From the NCBI GenBank assembly GCA_031732875.1, contig JAVMKL010000252.1, positions 1-16,646 of the forward strand: a DNA stretch of 16,646 bases, written 5' to 3'. The notes under the pieces are model-generated. The model saw only the letters and a program-made list of their open reading frames with translations. It had not been told where the DNA came from and searched no databases. Origin of the DNA: JAVMKJ01 sp031732875. GTDB taxonomy: Bacteria > Pseudomonadota > Gammaproteobacteria > Competibacterales > Competibacteraceae. The position numbers were made by a program, and so were the translations under genes. Below, piece after piece: positions 1-7,215 of this stretch (position 1 is the stretch's first letter; each line of letters starts with the position of its first letter).

Positions 1-239
1 TCCAGCGGGGGAAAATCCGGCGGCAATTTTAAAAATGGATTTTTGATCCAGCGGTCATGCAGGGCAATCTGTTTTTCAAATCCACGCGCCGCTTTTTCCA
101 GCAAGCGGTCTGGCAGCGATAAGTATTGTTTGAAAAATCCGGCGTGCTTCCCGCCCGCCTTCGCCACCTCATACGCATTTGACACCGCCGATCCTGTCTC
201 TGTTGCGGTTCGCAGTGTCAGTATATCCCCCACCGGCCG
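1..239 (-). CDS. Unrecognised partial ORF running off the left edge
   Basis: An open minus-strand frame runs from just after a TAG (240-242) to the window edge without a stop. A GTG at 233-231 could start it; no convincing Shine-Dalgarno precedes that codon. The visible ~77 residues begin VGDILTLRTATETGSAVSN and continue with a Lys/Glu-rich helical stretch (DRLLEKAARGFEKQIALHD) followed by a proline-rich segment (LPPDFPPLE). The composition looks like a soluble coding sequence and not like an out-of-frame shadow. I do not recognise the family. It directly follows the broken gene at 240-516 in the same frame and direction, so it is either a second gene of the same unit or the 3' half of that gene after a nonsense mutation. 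The true C-terminus lies outside the window. Confidence 0.4.
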
Positions 240-516
240 CTACCGGAACAGATCATCCTTCCCCTCGTTGTAGATCGCTTCCAGCGTCACCTCGCCCTTC
301 AGGGCGCGGGTCAGCCGTTCGGCGTTCCCGATCCACCTGCCGCGCTTCGGCGACGGGCAGCGAGCGCGGGAACGTCCGCTCGGCCTTGGGATCGAGCCGG
401 GGCGACCTTCCGGAGGTATTTGGGCAGGGGCTTGATGACCTTGAGGGGGTCCTTCTGGAGGTCGTACCCCTCAATACAGGGCTTTGCGCAACTCCCGCGC
501 ATTGTGAATGATCGAG
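240..516 (-). pseudogene. Frame-broken unrecognised gene beside the CRISPR array
   Basis: Protein-like sequence on the minus strand jumps between the three frames. IHNARELRKALY is followed by TGA near 475. GYDLQKDPLKVIKPLPKYL continues in a second frame to about 400. RLDPKAERTFPRSLPVAEA lies in a third frame, and NAERLTRALKGEVTLEAIYN then continues in the first to a TAG at 240-242. Each piece has natural-looking composition and none is open throughout, which suggests a gene decayed by several small indels. The upstream end abuts the last CRISPR repeat at 517, so the original start may have been lost when the array or cas locus arrived. I do not recognise the family. Alternatively, only one of these pieces is real. 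Confidence 0.35.
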
Positions 517-1366
517 GTTTCAATTCTTGTTCTATTGGATTGCGCTTTGAAGCTGCGTGCGGAAAGCGTGAAACTGCTGAAGGACACGGCGTTTCAATCC
601 TTGTTCTATTGGATTGCGCTTTGAAGCGGTTTTCGTTCCGCTCCCTGCAACCCGCCGAAATGATGTTTCAATCCTTGTTCTATTGGATTGCGCTTTGAAG
701 CGTGCTCGGCGACTGAATGCCCACGACGCTCCAGATAGTGTTTCAATCCTTGTTCTATTGGATTGCGCTTTGAAGCTGGGAGTCTAGCCAGGCGACCAAC
801 TCTGCAAATCCAGTTTCAATCCTTGTTCTATTGGATTGCGCTTTGAAGCTGCTCCAATTACTGTTTCTATCTGTGGTGCTGTTTTAGGTTTCAATCCTTG
901 TTCTATTGGATTGCGCTTTGAAGCCCTGTCGATGCTGATGGGCGCGGCGACGAAACAGATGTTTCAATCCTTGTTCTATTGGATTGCGCTTTGAAGCGCC
1001 GACGCGCGGAAATTGTTCGACGAGAGCGGTACGCTGTTTCAATCCTTGTTCTATTGGATTGCGCTTTGAAGCGCTGGGATACCGCATTCTCTGAGAAGGA
1101 CTCTAAGACGTTTCAATCCTTGTTCTATTGGATTGCGCTTTGAAGCAATGATCATGATCAAACCCCCTACTCACCATTGAAAGTTTCAATCCTTGTTCTA
1201 TTGGATTGCGCTTTGAAGCAATTCCCCCAGAGCGGCGGAAGCGGCAGCGACCGGCATGTTTCAATCCTTGTTCTATTGGATTGCGCTTTGAAGCACCGTG
1301 AACGGGATGGAATACCTTCCGGCCTTTACGTTTCAATCCTTGTTCTATTGGATTGCGCTTTGAAGC
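517..1366 (-). CRISPR. Type I-B CRISPR array, 12 repeats and 11 spacers
   Basis: Twelve 37-nt repeats start at 517, 591, 665, 740, 813, 888, 961, 1036, 1110, 1183, 1258 and 1330. The 11 spacers are 35-38 nt. On the plus strand each repeat begins GTTTCAATCCTTGTTC and ends GCGCTTTGAAGC. Read on the minus strand it begins GCTTCAAAGCGC and ends AAGGATTGAAAC, so the last eight bases are the canonical ATTGAAAC 5' handle produced by Cas6. This fixes leftward transcription, the same direction as the cas genes. The repeat can form a 6-bp stem, CAATCC with GGATTG, around a 10-nt loop. Eleven repeats look identical. The one at 517 carries C to T at 525, as expected for the old, leader-distal end. No spacer obviously matches another part of the window. 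Confidence 0.98.
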
Positions 1367-1539
1367 CGCATTTTACATGAAAAATTTTCGGGATCAATGA
1401 GTTGAGTTGGGTGGATTTGAGCTATTTTCATGGTTGCGTACCTGCTCTATGAAGTGCAAGTGATTGATTATAATTTTACCTTGCAGCAATATTATGGAAG
1501 TTTATCTAGATTTATCAATTTGTTATGAGCTAATCTCAA
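1367..1539 (-). promoter_or_regulatory. CRISPR leader
   Basis: This AT-rich, ORF-free stretch lies between the cas4 stop and the first leader-proximal repeat, on the side indicated by the repeat handle and away from the degenerate repeat. It should hold the array promoter and the signals for spacer integration. On the minus strand there is a perfect TATAAT at 1472-1467, but no good -35 hexamer sits 16-18 nt upstream. An alternative is TTGATA, 18 nt, TAATAT in the 1519-1490 area. It also carries IHF-type sequences, listed separately. No terminator is visible after cas4, so read-through from the cas operon into the array is possible. Confidence 0.7.
1457..1469 (-). promoter_or_regulatory. IHF-consensus match in the leader
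   Basis: The minus strand reads AATCAATCACTTG, a full match to the IHF consensus WATCAANNNNTTR, about 90 nt inside the leader from the first repeat. A 12-of-13 match on the plus strand, GATCAATGAGTTG, lies at 1392-1404, only about 26 nt from the array. IHF bends the leader during spacer integration in type I-E systems. A similar role here is inference. Short degenerate sites also occur by chance in AT-rich DNA. Confidence 0.35.
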
Positions 1540-2151
1540 TCATACGCAAATATTTTTGTAGCAACAGTCCAGGCACTGGTTCCGGTTCCTTGTGCGGCGC
1601 GGCAAGCGGCCGGTATCGATGATGGCAAAAATTTCATCGATCATACCCCGTACTTCCGTCATATCTTCCGGTCCAATCGGTAACTCAATCAACTGGCTTC
1701 CGCCGCGAATGTAGGCCACGTATCCCCGCTTGACTGGATTATTATAGATTTTCTGAATCAGCATTGCATATAAAATTAACTGTATTCTGTGCGTATTGTA
1801 AACATCATCCCGTGGATTGGTATATTTGTAGTCGAGCGGTGCCATCGTGCCACCCTTCAGCCACAACACCTCATCTACGATTCCCCGGATTCTTAACTCC
1901 GGCGAAGCAAGATAAACCGAGATTTCGCGTTTCACCACTCCAATCTTGCGTCGCAGATAACTGGTGTTTTCGGTTGTTCTCCGCTCGTGGACTTCCCGGC
2001 CTTTCAGCACCTTATAGCGTTTATCTTCATTTTGCTGGATGCGTTGCACGTTCATGAACCAGGTAAAGCGTGGACAAAACACATGTTCGATAATCTCCGA
2101 TGGTGTTAGCATCGGTGTACTTTCGTTGTCGTCCCGCAGGTATGCGCTCAT
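1540..2151 (-). CDS. cas4: CRISPR-associated exonuclease Cas4
   Basis: Cas4 is a RecB-type nuclease with an iron-sulfur cluster that trims prespacers and selects those with a correct PAM before Cas1-Cas2 integration. The 203-residue protein has the expected layout. Cys26 (FCPRF) is the first cluster ligand. His55 (GREVHE), Asp93 (GIVDEV), the Asp107-Tyr-Lys109 core and the Gln124-xxx-Tyr128 motif (RIQLILY) form the nuclease site. A C-terminal cluster at Cys193, 196, 197 and 202 supplies the other ligands. The start is ATG at 2151, which overlaps the cas2 stop as ATGA and so suggests coupled translation. A second Met at residue 14 is possible. It is the last gene before the leader. Its base composition is visibly more AT-rich than that of the upstream effector genes. 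Confidence 0.93.
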   Translation of the reverse strand: MSAYLRDDNESTPMLTPSEIIEHVFCPRFTWFMNVQRIQQNEDKRYKVLKGREVHERRTTENTSYLRRKIGVVKREISVYLASPELRIRGIVDEVLWLKGGTMAPLDYKYTNPRDDVYNTHRIQLILYAMLIQKIYNNPVKRGYVAYIRGGSQLIELPIGPEDMTEVRGMIDEIFAIIDTGRLPRRTRNRNQCLDCCYKNICV

Positions 2152-2453
2152 AAAAACAAAGCCTTTACTTCGTCAGTCACCAATTCCTTATCGAAAGCCT
2201 GCCCTAACAGCATCACTTTTTTGAAGTCCTGCTCGCACAAAGGGAACAGATAAACCGAATCGGTTTCTTCATCAATCAACTCATCAATCTGTATTCGTAG
2301 TTCGTCCAAACGATTGCGGTTTATCGTCCCTAAAAATACCGATTTTTGTACACGATACAAGCCCGCTTCCTTGCACAGTTTGGCAACGGTAGTGCGTGGC
2401 TTGTTGAGAGAAATATCGTACAGAATCCACACGAGCGTCTCTGTAGATTTCAT
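2148..2453 (-). CDS. cas2: CRISPR-associated protein Cas2
   Basis: Cas2 is the small ferredoxin-fold dimer that bridges two Cas1 dimers in the spacer integrase. The 101-residue product begins with a beta strand ending in Asp13 (WILYDIS), the conserved acidic residue of the family. This is followed by an Arg/Lys-rich helix and the typical QKSVFLGTIN strand. It ends without a long tail. The ATG at 2453 lies 5 nt after the cas1 stop, and its TGA overlaps the cas4 ATG. Only a weak Shine-Dalgarno (GAG) is visible, so translation probably depends on coupling to cas1. Length and motifs are normal for Cas2. Confidence 0.93.
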   Translation of the reverse strand: MKSTETLVWILYDISLNKPRTTVAKLCKEAGLYRVQKSVFLGTINRNRLDELRIQIDELIDEETDSVYLFPLCEQDFKKVMLLGQAFDKELVTDEVKALFL

Positions 2454-2458
2454 GTGGG

Positions 2459-3427
2459 CTACTCGATTAGATTGTTAGCCAACTGATGACAATCGAATTG
2501 CACCACATCCCGGCGTTTGATATTGCGACCCCGGTAGTGCATCCCTTCTTCCAGCAGGATGCCAAACCGTTCCATCAGGGTTGCCTTGCCCTGTTTGTTC
2601 AGTAACAAACCATTTTGTAAACGGTCGAACATATCCTGCTTCACTTGGCGGGCCGCGAACAGACCCACCACGGTTTGATCGGCCCAAATGCGATAGCACT
2701 CGATCAAATCGAACACCAGCGACACCTTGTTGTAATGGTCGGTGTGGATGAATCCGACGTACGGGTCGAGTCCCGCCAGCACGCAAGCCCGCTCCACCGT
2801 CCCATAAAGCACCCCATAGGCGTAATTCAACAGACAGTTGAATGCATCCTGAGCCGGGTTGCGCGAGCGCGCCGCAAAACGAAAATCCTCCGGCAGCAGC
2901 AGATTGATTGCCTCCCAGTACACCCGTCCAGCTTGACCTTCCAAGCCCATGATGGAGCCGCGCGCCTCTTCCAGACCGCCGCCAACCAGCGCCAACCGCT
3001 CGCGCGATTGCAACAGTGCGTCGATCTTCCCGGTCAATTCCGCCGAGAGCCGGGATCGTTTTTGCCGGGACTCGCGCAAAAACTCCACCTGGTTGTCCAG
3101 TTTGCGCAGCATCCAGCCCAAAGCCAGTCGCAACCCCTCCTCGGTATCGGCCAGCCGTAATTGCGCCCGCCGGATCGCCGTGGTCGAACCCGGCCGCCCG
3201 TGCCAGACCCGACCGTAGGGATTGCCGTATTTGTCCAGGAAAATCACGTCGATGTTTTTCTCCACCGCCAACTGAATCGCGTCCGTGGACAGGCTGGCCC
3301 CGGTGGTAATCACAATCGAGCGCACCTTGCGCGACGAAATTTCCTGGGTTTGATCGTTCGCCTTGATCAGGAACATCTCGCCCTGCCGGTGCAGGTAGGC
3401 GCCGAACGTGGTCAATACCAAATCCAT
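2459..3427 (-). CDS. cas1: CRISPR-associated integrase Cas1
   Basis: Cas1 is the metal-dependent integrase that inserts new spacers at the leader end of the array, working with Cas2 and here Cas4. I place the start at ATG 3427, giving 322 residues beginning MDLVLTTFGAYLH, because this matches the family N-terminus. A GAGGA Shine-Dalgarno overlapping the cas6 stop lies 7 nt upstream. The longer frame from 3538 would add 37 unrelated residues lying inside cas6. The N-terminal beta domain (about 1-75) is followed by the helical catalytic domain. Glu172 (YWEAINLLLPEDF), His228 (GFIHTDH) and Asp240 (SLVFDLIE) are the expected metal ligands, all present. The gene starts 10 nt after cas6 ends and is followed 5 nt later by cas2. 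Confidence 0.96.
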   Translation of the reverse strand: MDLVLTTFGAYLHRQGEMFLIKANDQTQEISSRKVRSIVITTGASLSTDAIQLAVEKNIDVIFLDKYGNPYGRVWHGRPGSTTAIRRAQLRLADTEEGLRLALGWMLRKLDNQVEFLRESRQKRSRLSAELTGKIDALLQSRERLALVGGGLEEARGSIMGLEGQAGRVYWEAINLLLPEDFRFAARSRNPAQDAFNCLLNYAYGVLYGTVERACVLAGLDPYVGFIHTDHYNKVSLVFDLIECYRIWADQTVVGLFAARQVKQDMFDRLQNGLLLNKQGKATLMERFGILLEEGMHYRGRNIKRRDVVQFDCHQLANNLIE

Positions 3428-3437
3428 GAGCGGTTCC

Positions 3438-4160
3438 TCAACGGTTGGTCGGTGGTGGAGATGGCCGGGCTTCCCGCGGTTGCGCGGCGGCGAGCCAGCC
3501 GTAGCCATGACTGACCGCGTGGCCGACCCCCAGCCCATCCGGCAACAGGGCGTTGCAGGCGAATTCCCCCCGCAACCCGATCAATTCCTGTTGCTTGTAA
3601 CGACAGGGCACGGTCGTGCACCGCGTGAGGGTCGCGTACAGCCGCTCCGGGAAATCGACCTTCAGGCCGCGCAACGCCATCAACAGGCTGGCCACCAGCA
3701 ACCGATCCCGCTCCGCCTGTTGTCTCGCCGCGTCCATCGCCCGGTAGGCCGGATAGTTCTTCTGGTTGAACAACAACACCGGGCTGACGAATCGGTAATA
3801 GTGCATTCGCTCGCTGATGCCGAACTGTGCGTGATTAGCCACCAACCGAACATCGGTAATCCGCGCCGCGGCGTTGCCCAGTTGCAGTTCCAAATCGAGC
3901 CACGGCAGCCGCAACAATCGCTCCGCCGCCGTTTGCCAGCCGACCACCAGGCCATGACCGTCGCGCCAGCGGTATTGCACCTGCGGATAACGGTACAGCG
4001 GCTGACCGTCGGCGGCGTGCTGGTGGAACAGATCGTCGGCGGCGAACGCGGTCGCCAGCGCGCCCCGCAACTGTCCGGCGCGGGTCTCGGCCGGACCCGG
4101 TACCTCCCGGTCCCAGCACAGTTCGATTTCGGCGTAGGGGCGCTTGCCTAGAAGATGCAT
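3438..4160 (-). CDS. cas6: crRNA-processing endoribonuclease, Cas6 type (Cas6b-like)
   Basis: Cas6 cleaves the precursor transcript inside each repeat, leaving the 8-nt handle ATTGAAAC on every crRNA. The product has 240 residues. The strongest mark is a glycine-rich loop near the C-terminus, GLGVGHAVSHGYG (209-221), which fits the Cas6 pattern G-h-G-x5-G-h-G. The N-terminal half (RPYAEIELCW, then LRGALATAF) is compatible with a first ferredoxin-like domain. A long hydrophobic segment with VSPVLLFNQKNYPAY (126-139) precedes the second domain. I cannot assign the catalytic histidine; His46, His48, His110 and His120 are candidates. The ATG at 4160 lies inside the end of cas3 (13-nt overlap). 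Its position between cas3 and cas1, plus the lack of any other Cas6 in the locus, supports the call. It resembles the small Cas6b group more than classical Cas6. Confidence 0.8.
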   Translation of the reverse strand: MHLLGKRPYAEIELCWDREVPGPAETRAGQLRGALATAFAADDLFHQHAADGQPLYRYPQVQYRWRDGHGLVVGWQTAAERLLRLPWLDLELQLGNAAARITDVRLVANHAQFGISERMHYYRFVSPVLLFNQKNYPAYRAMDAARQQAERDRLLVASLLMALRGLKVDFPERLYATLTRCTTVPCRYKQQELIGLRGEFACNALLPDGLGVGHAVSHGYGWLAAAQPREARPSPPPTNR

Positions 4161-6484
4161 GTGGCGGGGTCCTCGGGCGCGGCGATGAAACCGATCTCCC
4201 GACCATAGGAAACGCCGATTTCGATGCGCTGGACGGGATTGTCGGGATCGGGTGCCGGGGGCGGATAAACCTGGATCACCCGTTCGAAGAAGGCATGACG
4301 GAACGGTCGGAACAGCCGTTCCTTGTCCGCTGGCGATAGCCCGTCATCCCGTTGGATTTCGGCGTAGCGTCGCCACAGTCCGGCATCCGCCAGTGTGCGG
4401 ACCACGAACAGCGAAACGGTCGGTGGTCCTTGCTCGATCAGTTGGAACCGGGCCGCCAGTTCGCCGAAACGGCCGCCAGCCAATAACTCGTCCACTCGTT
4501 CCTGACCCAACCGCGACCAGCAACCGGTGAAGTAACGTTGACTGAGGGCCAAAAAATCGCGTTCTTCCCAGCAACTTTGTTCGCCCAATACCTCGCGGGT
4601 GACCTCGATCAAGGGACTGTCGTAAATCCTTTGCCAGGATGCTTCGCCCGCACGATCACGGGGATGGATATCCCAGAGGTGGACCGCGCCCGGAGCCGCG
4701 CCACCCGCGTGGCGGTTGCAGCGTCCCGCCGATTGAATGAGCGAATCCAGCGGCGCCAGATCGCGATGCACCACCGGGAAACTGACGTCCACCCCGGCTT
4801 CGACCAACTGTGTCGAAATCACCAGACAAGGTATGTTCTGCCGCAGCAACCTCTGAATCAGCCGGATACGAATGCGGCGGTCGCGTGGGGTCAAGTCGGT
4901 GGACAGTGCGATCAGTCGCCGTTCCGGGAATGCTTCCCGCAGCCGAGCGAACAGCATCCGCACCAGCCGCCGCCGGTTGAGAATAACCAGGGTCGCGCAC
5001 GGTAGGGTTTGCTGCTCCGCGACCAGCCCATCGGCAAATTCGTCCAACGTTATTGATTCCCGGTGATGACAGTACAGCCGCACTCGCGACAATGCCTGGA
5101 AATGCTCGTGGTGATCCGGCAATAGTTCGTGGGCGTCTTCCGGTCGGAAAATCAACGGCCGGGTAGCGGTCAGCAAGACGAATCGCGCTCCCAGCGCGGC
5201 GGCGGTGGCCCGGAACAATTCGCGCAATGCTTGCCAGTAGCGCAGTGGAACCGCCTGCACCTCATCCATCAGCACCAGCGCGCCCGTCAGTTGCCCCGCC
5301 CGCTTGAGATTGGCGTTACGGTTGGAAATCAAGGTATGGAGCAACTGGTGGAAGGTGGTTACCACCAACTCGCTTTGCCATGTCTCGGTCAATAATTGAC
5401 CGGCGCCGTCGGACTGATATTCAGCCTGATCGGCGCGAAACAGTCCGTCCACCAAGTGATGGTGCTTGAGCAACAGATCGTCGTGATCGGGAAGGTGGCT
5501 GGCGCGCAGCACGGCGCGGAACACCGCGTGGTTCTGATCGATGACCGAGGTAAAGGGGAGGCAGTAAATGATGCGGGGCGAGGGCGATTCAGCGAGCGTA
5601 AGCGCCGTGCGCGCCGCCAGCGCCGCGTGCAGGATCGCCAGGGTCTTGCCGGAACCGGTGGGAGCGGTCAGGGTCAGCAATGGCGCAGCCAGATGGGTTA
5701 GCCACTCCTGGTGTACGGCGGCGGCGATGGCGGCACGGCGGGCGGCGAGAGTACCGGGCATCGCGGGTCCGAACCGCTGCGCGGAAAATACCAACACGGC
5801 GTCGGCGGGTAGCGGTTGGCGAGCAATGGCGCCGCCTTGGGTCGCGGCGTCGATTTTGTCGGTCGCCAACAGGGCGCCAAAGCCGGCCAGGAATTGCAAC
5901 GCCTCCGCCAAACCAGGAAAAGCCTGGCGCAGTTGCGAGCGGCCCGGTTCCCGGAAGCGCGCCTCGATTCGTTCCAGCGTCAGCGGCGCGGGCGACGCCG
6001 GCAAGCCAAAATCGGGATGGCGCGGAGCCAGATCGATCAACCAGCAATGAATGCCGCCCAAGTCCAACGCCGCCAGTTGTCGGGCTAGCGAATGCGCGGG
6101 ATCCCGGAGGTCGGCCCGCAAGGAAACAAGCACCTCCGGCCATTCGACGAATTCCAGCGCTCCGTGATGACGGGCAACGGCGATGAGTACCGCCAGTCGT
6201 TCCCAAGGTGTCAAGCCCATTTCACCGCCGTACCACCAGGCCAGTACCGCCCCGCTGGCCGCGTGCGAGGTCAGGCCAGTTCTTTTATGGGTACGTAGCA
6301 GGTAGTCCTGAAAATACGGCGTGGCTTTGCCGATGTCGTGAAACAGGCCAGCCAGAAAAGCGATGCGGTGGACTTCAGGCCGCGCCGCCGGCGCCAGACT
6401 GGCGGCGGCCCGTTGCGCGACCCGTTCCAGGTGTTCCGGCAACGGATCGTTGGGATGGGCGAAGGTCTGGGCGAAGGGGATCAC
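4148..6484 (-). CDS. cas3: Cas3 helicase-nuclease with N-terminal HD domain
   Basis: Cas3 is recruited by target-bound Cascade and nicks, unwinds and degrades DNA. I choose GTG 6484 as start because it overlaps the cas5 stop as GTGA and leaves 778 residues beginning VIPFAQTFAHPND. The frame extends to an ATG at 6538, but that would add 18 basic residues overlapping cas5. The HD nuclease occupies about 15-230, with His18, His49-Asp50 (GLFHDIGK), His74 (LTSHAASG) and His106-His107 (ARHHG). The superfamily 2 helicase follows: Walker A APTGSGKT at about 274-281, DEVQ box at 407-410, LLTATRP at about 438, STQLVEAGVDVSF, and the arginine motif QSAGRCNRHA. No split into Cas3' and Cas3'' is seen. The C-terminal ~150 residues form the accessory region. 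Confidence 0.95.
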   Translation of the reverse strand: MIPFAQTFAHPNDPLPEHLERVAQRAAASLAPAARPEVHRIAFLAGLFHDIGKATPYFQDYLLRTHKRTGLTSHAASGAVLAWWYGGEMGLTPWERLAVLIAVARHHGALEFVEWPEVLVSLRADLRDPAHSLARQLAALDLGGIHCWLIDLAPRHPDFGLPASPAPLTLERIEARFREPGRSQLRQAFPGLAEALQFLAGFGALLATDKIDAATQGGAIARQPLPADAVLVFSAQRFGPAMPGTLAARRAAIAAAVHQEWLTHLAAPLLTLTAPTGSGKTLAILHAALAARTALTLAESPSPRIIYCLPFTSVIDQNHAVFRAVLRASHLPDHDDLLLKHHHLVDGLFRADQAEYQSDGAGQLLTETWQSELVVTTFHQLLHTLISNRNANLKRAGQLTGALVLMDEVQAVPLRYWQALRELFRATAAALGARFVLLTATRPLIFRPEDAHELLPDHHEHFQALSRVRLYCHHRESITLDEFADGLVAEQQTLPCATLVILNRRRLVRMLFARLREAFPERRLIALSTDLTPRDRRIRIRLIQRLLRQNIPCLVISTQLVEAGVDVSFPVVHRDLAPLDSLIQSAGRCNRHAGGAAPGAVHLWDIHPRDRAGEASWQRIYDSPLIEVTREVLGEQSCWEERDFLALSQRYFTGCWSRLGQERVDELLAGGRFGELAARFQLIEQGPPTVSLFVVRTLADAGLWRRYAEIQRDDGLSPADKERLFRPFRHAFFERVIQVYPPPAPDPDNPVQRIEIGVSYGREIGFIAAPEDPATCIF

Positions 6485-7212
6485 GGCTCGATGCCCGACA
6501 GGAAAGCCACGGTAGCGTCGCCGACGACATAAAGCCAATCTCGCCCGCCGCGCCCTTCAATGGGCTTTGCATCGGCGGCGGTTACCACTTCCTGATAGCG
6601 ATGCACGACACGATCACCGTCCATGACCGCCGGCACTCGTAACCGGTGGTAGTGGCGACCGTCGGCATAATGGACGGCGATGTCGGCGGCCAGCGGCACC
6701 ACGCTGGCACAAGTCCATTCCGCACCCTCGGTCGGTTGCGCCGGCCACTCCCCGACCCAGCCTACATCCGCCAGGCACGAAGCAAGTCCGAGGCTGACGG
6801 TGTAGGCCGTGCGGCCGGAAGCCAACTGTTCGGCCAGCCGGTTCATGGCGTCCTCTTTCAGGCCAGCGACGTACAGTCGGAAACGCGGCTCGCGCAAGAA
6901 CTCGAAAGGGACTTGTGTATGCGTGTTCTGACCCGCGCGCGGACGGAAATAACTGTCCACGCCGTCCTTGGTCTGAAGCAGATTGATTGCGGTGCGGAAG
7001 ACGCGAACCGGAGCTTGTGGCGCTATCCCGATCCGCGCCGTGCGCCAGCCCAGGCGCTCGTGATACTCGGTTTTGTCGTAACCGGCGATGGCGCCCAGCA
7101 TTCCGAGTACCGCCGTCGGTGGCGGGAAGGGGTAGCTGACCGGACTCATCGGCGAGTACGGCTTTTTGAATTGCCCGTACTCGCCGGCTACGTCGAAGAC
7201 CAGAGTACGCAT
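6481..7212 (-). CDS. cas5: Cascade subunit Cas5 (type I-B, Csh-type)
   Basis: Cas5 caps the 5' handle of the crRNA at the base of Cascade and contacts the large subunit. The 243-residue product begins MRTLVFDVAGEYGQFKKPYS, followed by the proline-rich SYPFPPPTAVLGMLGAIAGY. This is the characteristic RRM strand plus PPT-hLGhhG motif of Cas5 families, here of the Csh/Hmari (I-B) kind. A basic, Phe-rich middle (about 75-125) would form the thumb. The ATG at 7212 lies 3 nt after the cas7 stop, in the same TGA-GCC-ATG junction seen between cas8b and cas7. The stop overlaps the GTG of cas3. Confidence 0.93.
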   Translation of the reverse strand: MRTLVFDVAGEYGQFKKPYSPMSPVSYPFPPPTAVLGMLGAIAGYDKTEYHERLGWRTARIGIAPQAPVRVFRTAINLLQTKDGVDSYFRPRAGQNTHTQVPFEFLREPRFRLYVAGLKEDAMNRLAEQLASGRTAYTVSLGLASCLADVGWVGEWPAQPTEGAEWTCASVVPLAADIAVHYADGRHYHRLRVPAVMDGDRVVHRYQEVVTAADAKPIEGRGGRDWLYVVGDATVAFLSGIEP

Positions 7213-7215
7213 GGC

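Noticed and set aside
517..1366. Self-targeting spacers
   Set aside because: I compared the spacers with the rest of the window by eye and saw no match. This does not exclude targets elsewhere in the genome.
420..1380. Short ORFs spanning the CRISPR array on both strands
   Set aside because: They are translations of the repeats (for example the recurring FNPCSIGLRFE-like or ASKRNPIEQGLK blocks) with spacers between them.
1367..1539. tracrRNA or a small accessory gene in the leader
   Set aside because: No anti-repeat, no ORF with a ribosome binding site, and type I systems do not need a tracrRNA.
2459..3538. Longer cas1 start at 3538
   Set aside because: It adds 37 residues unrelated to Cas1 that lie in cas6. 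The ATG at 3427 has a Shine-Dalgarno and the family N-terminus.
5589..6206. ORFs on both strands within cas3
   Set aside because: All overlap the intact Cas3 frame, which carries every expected motif.
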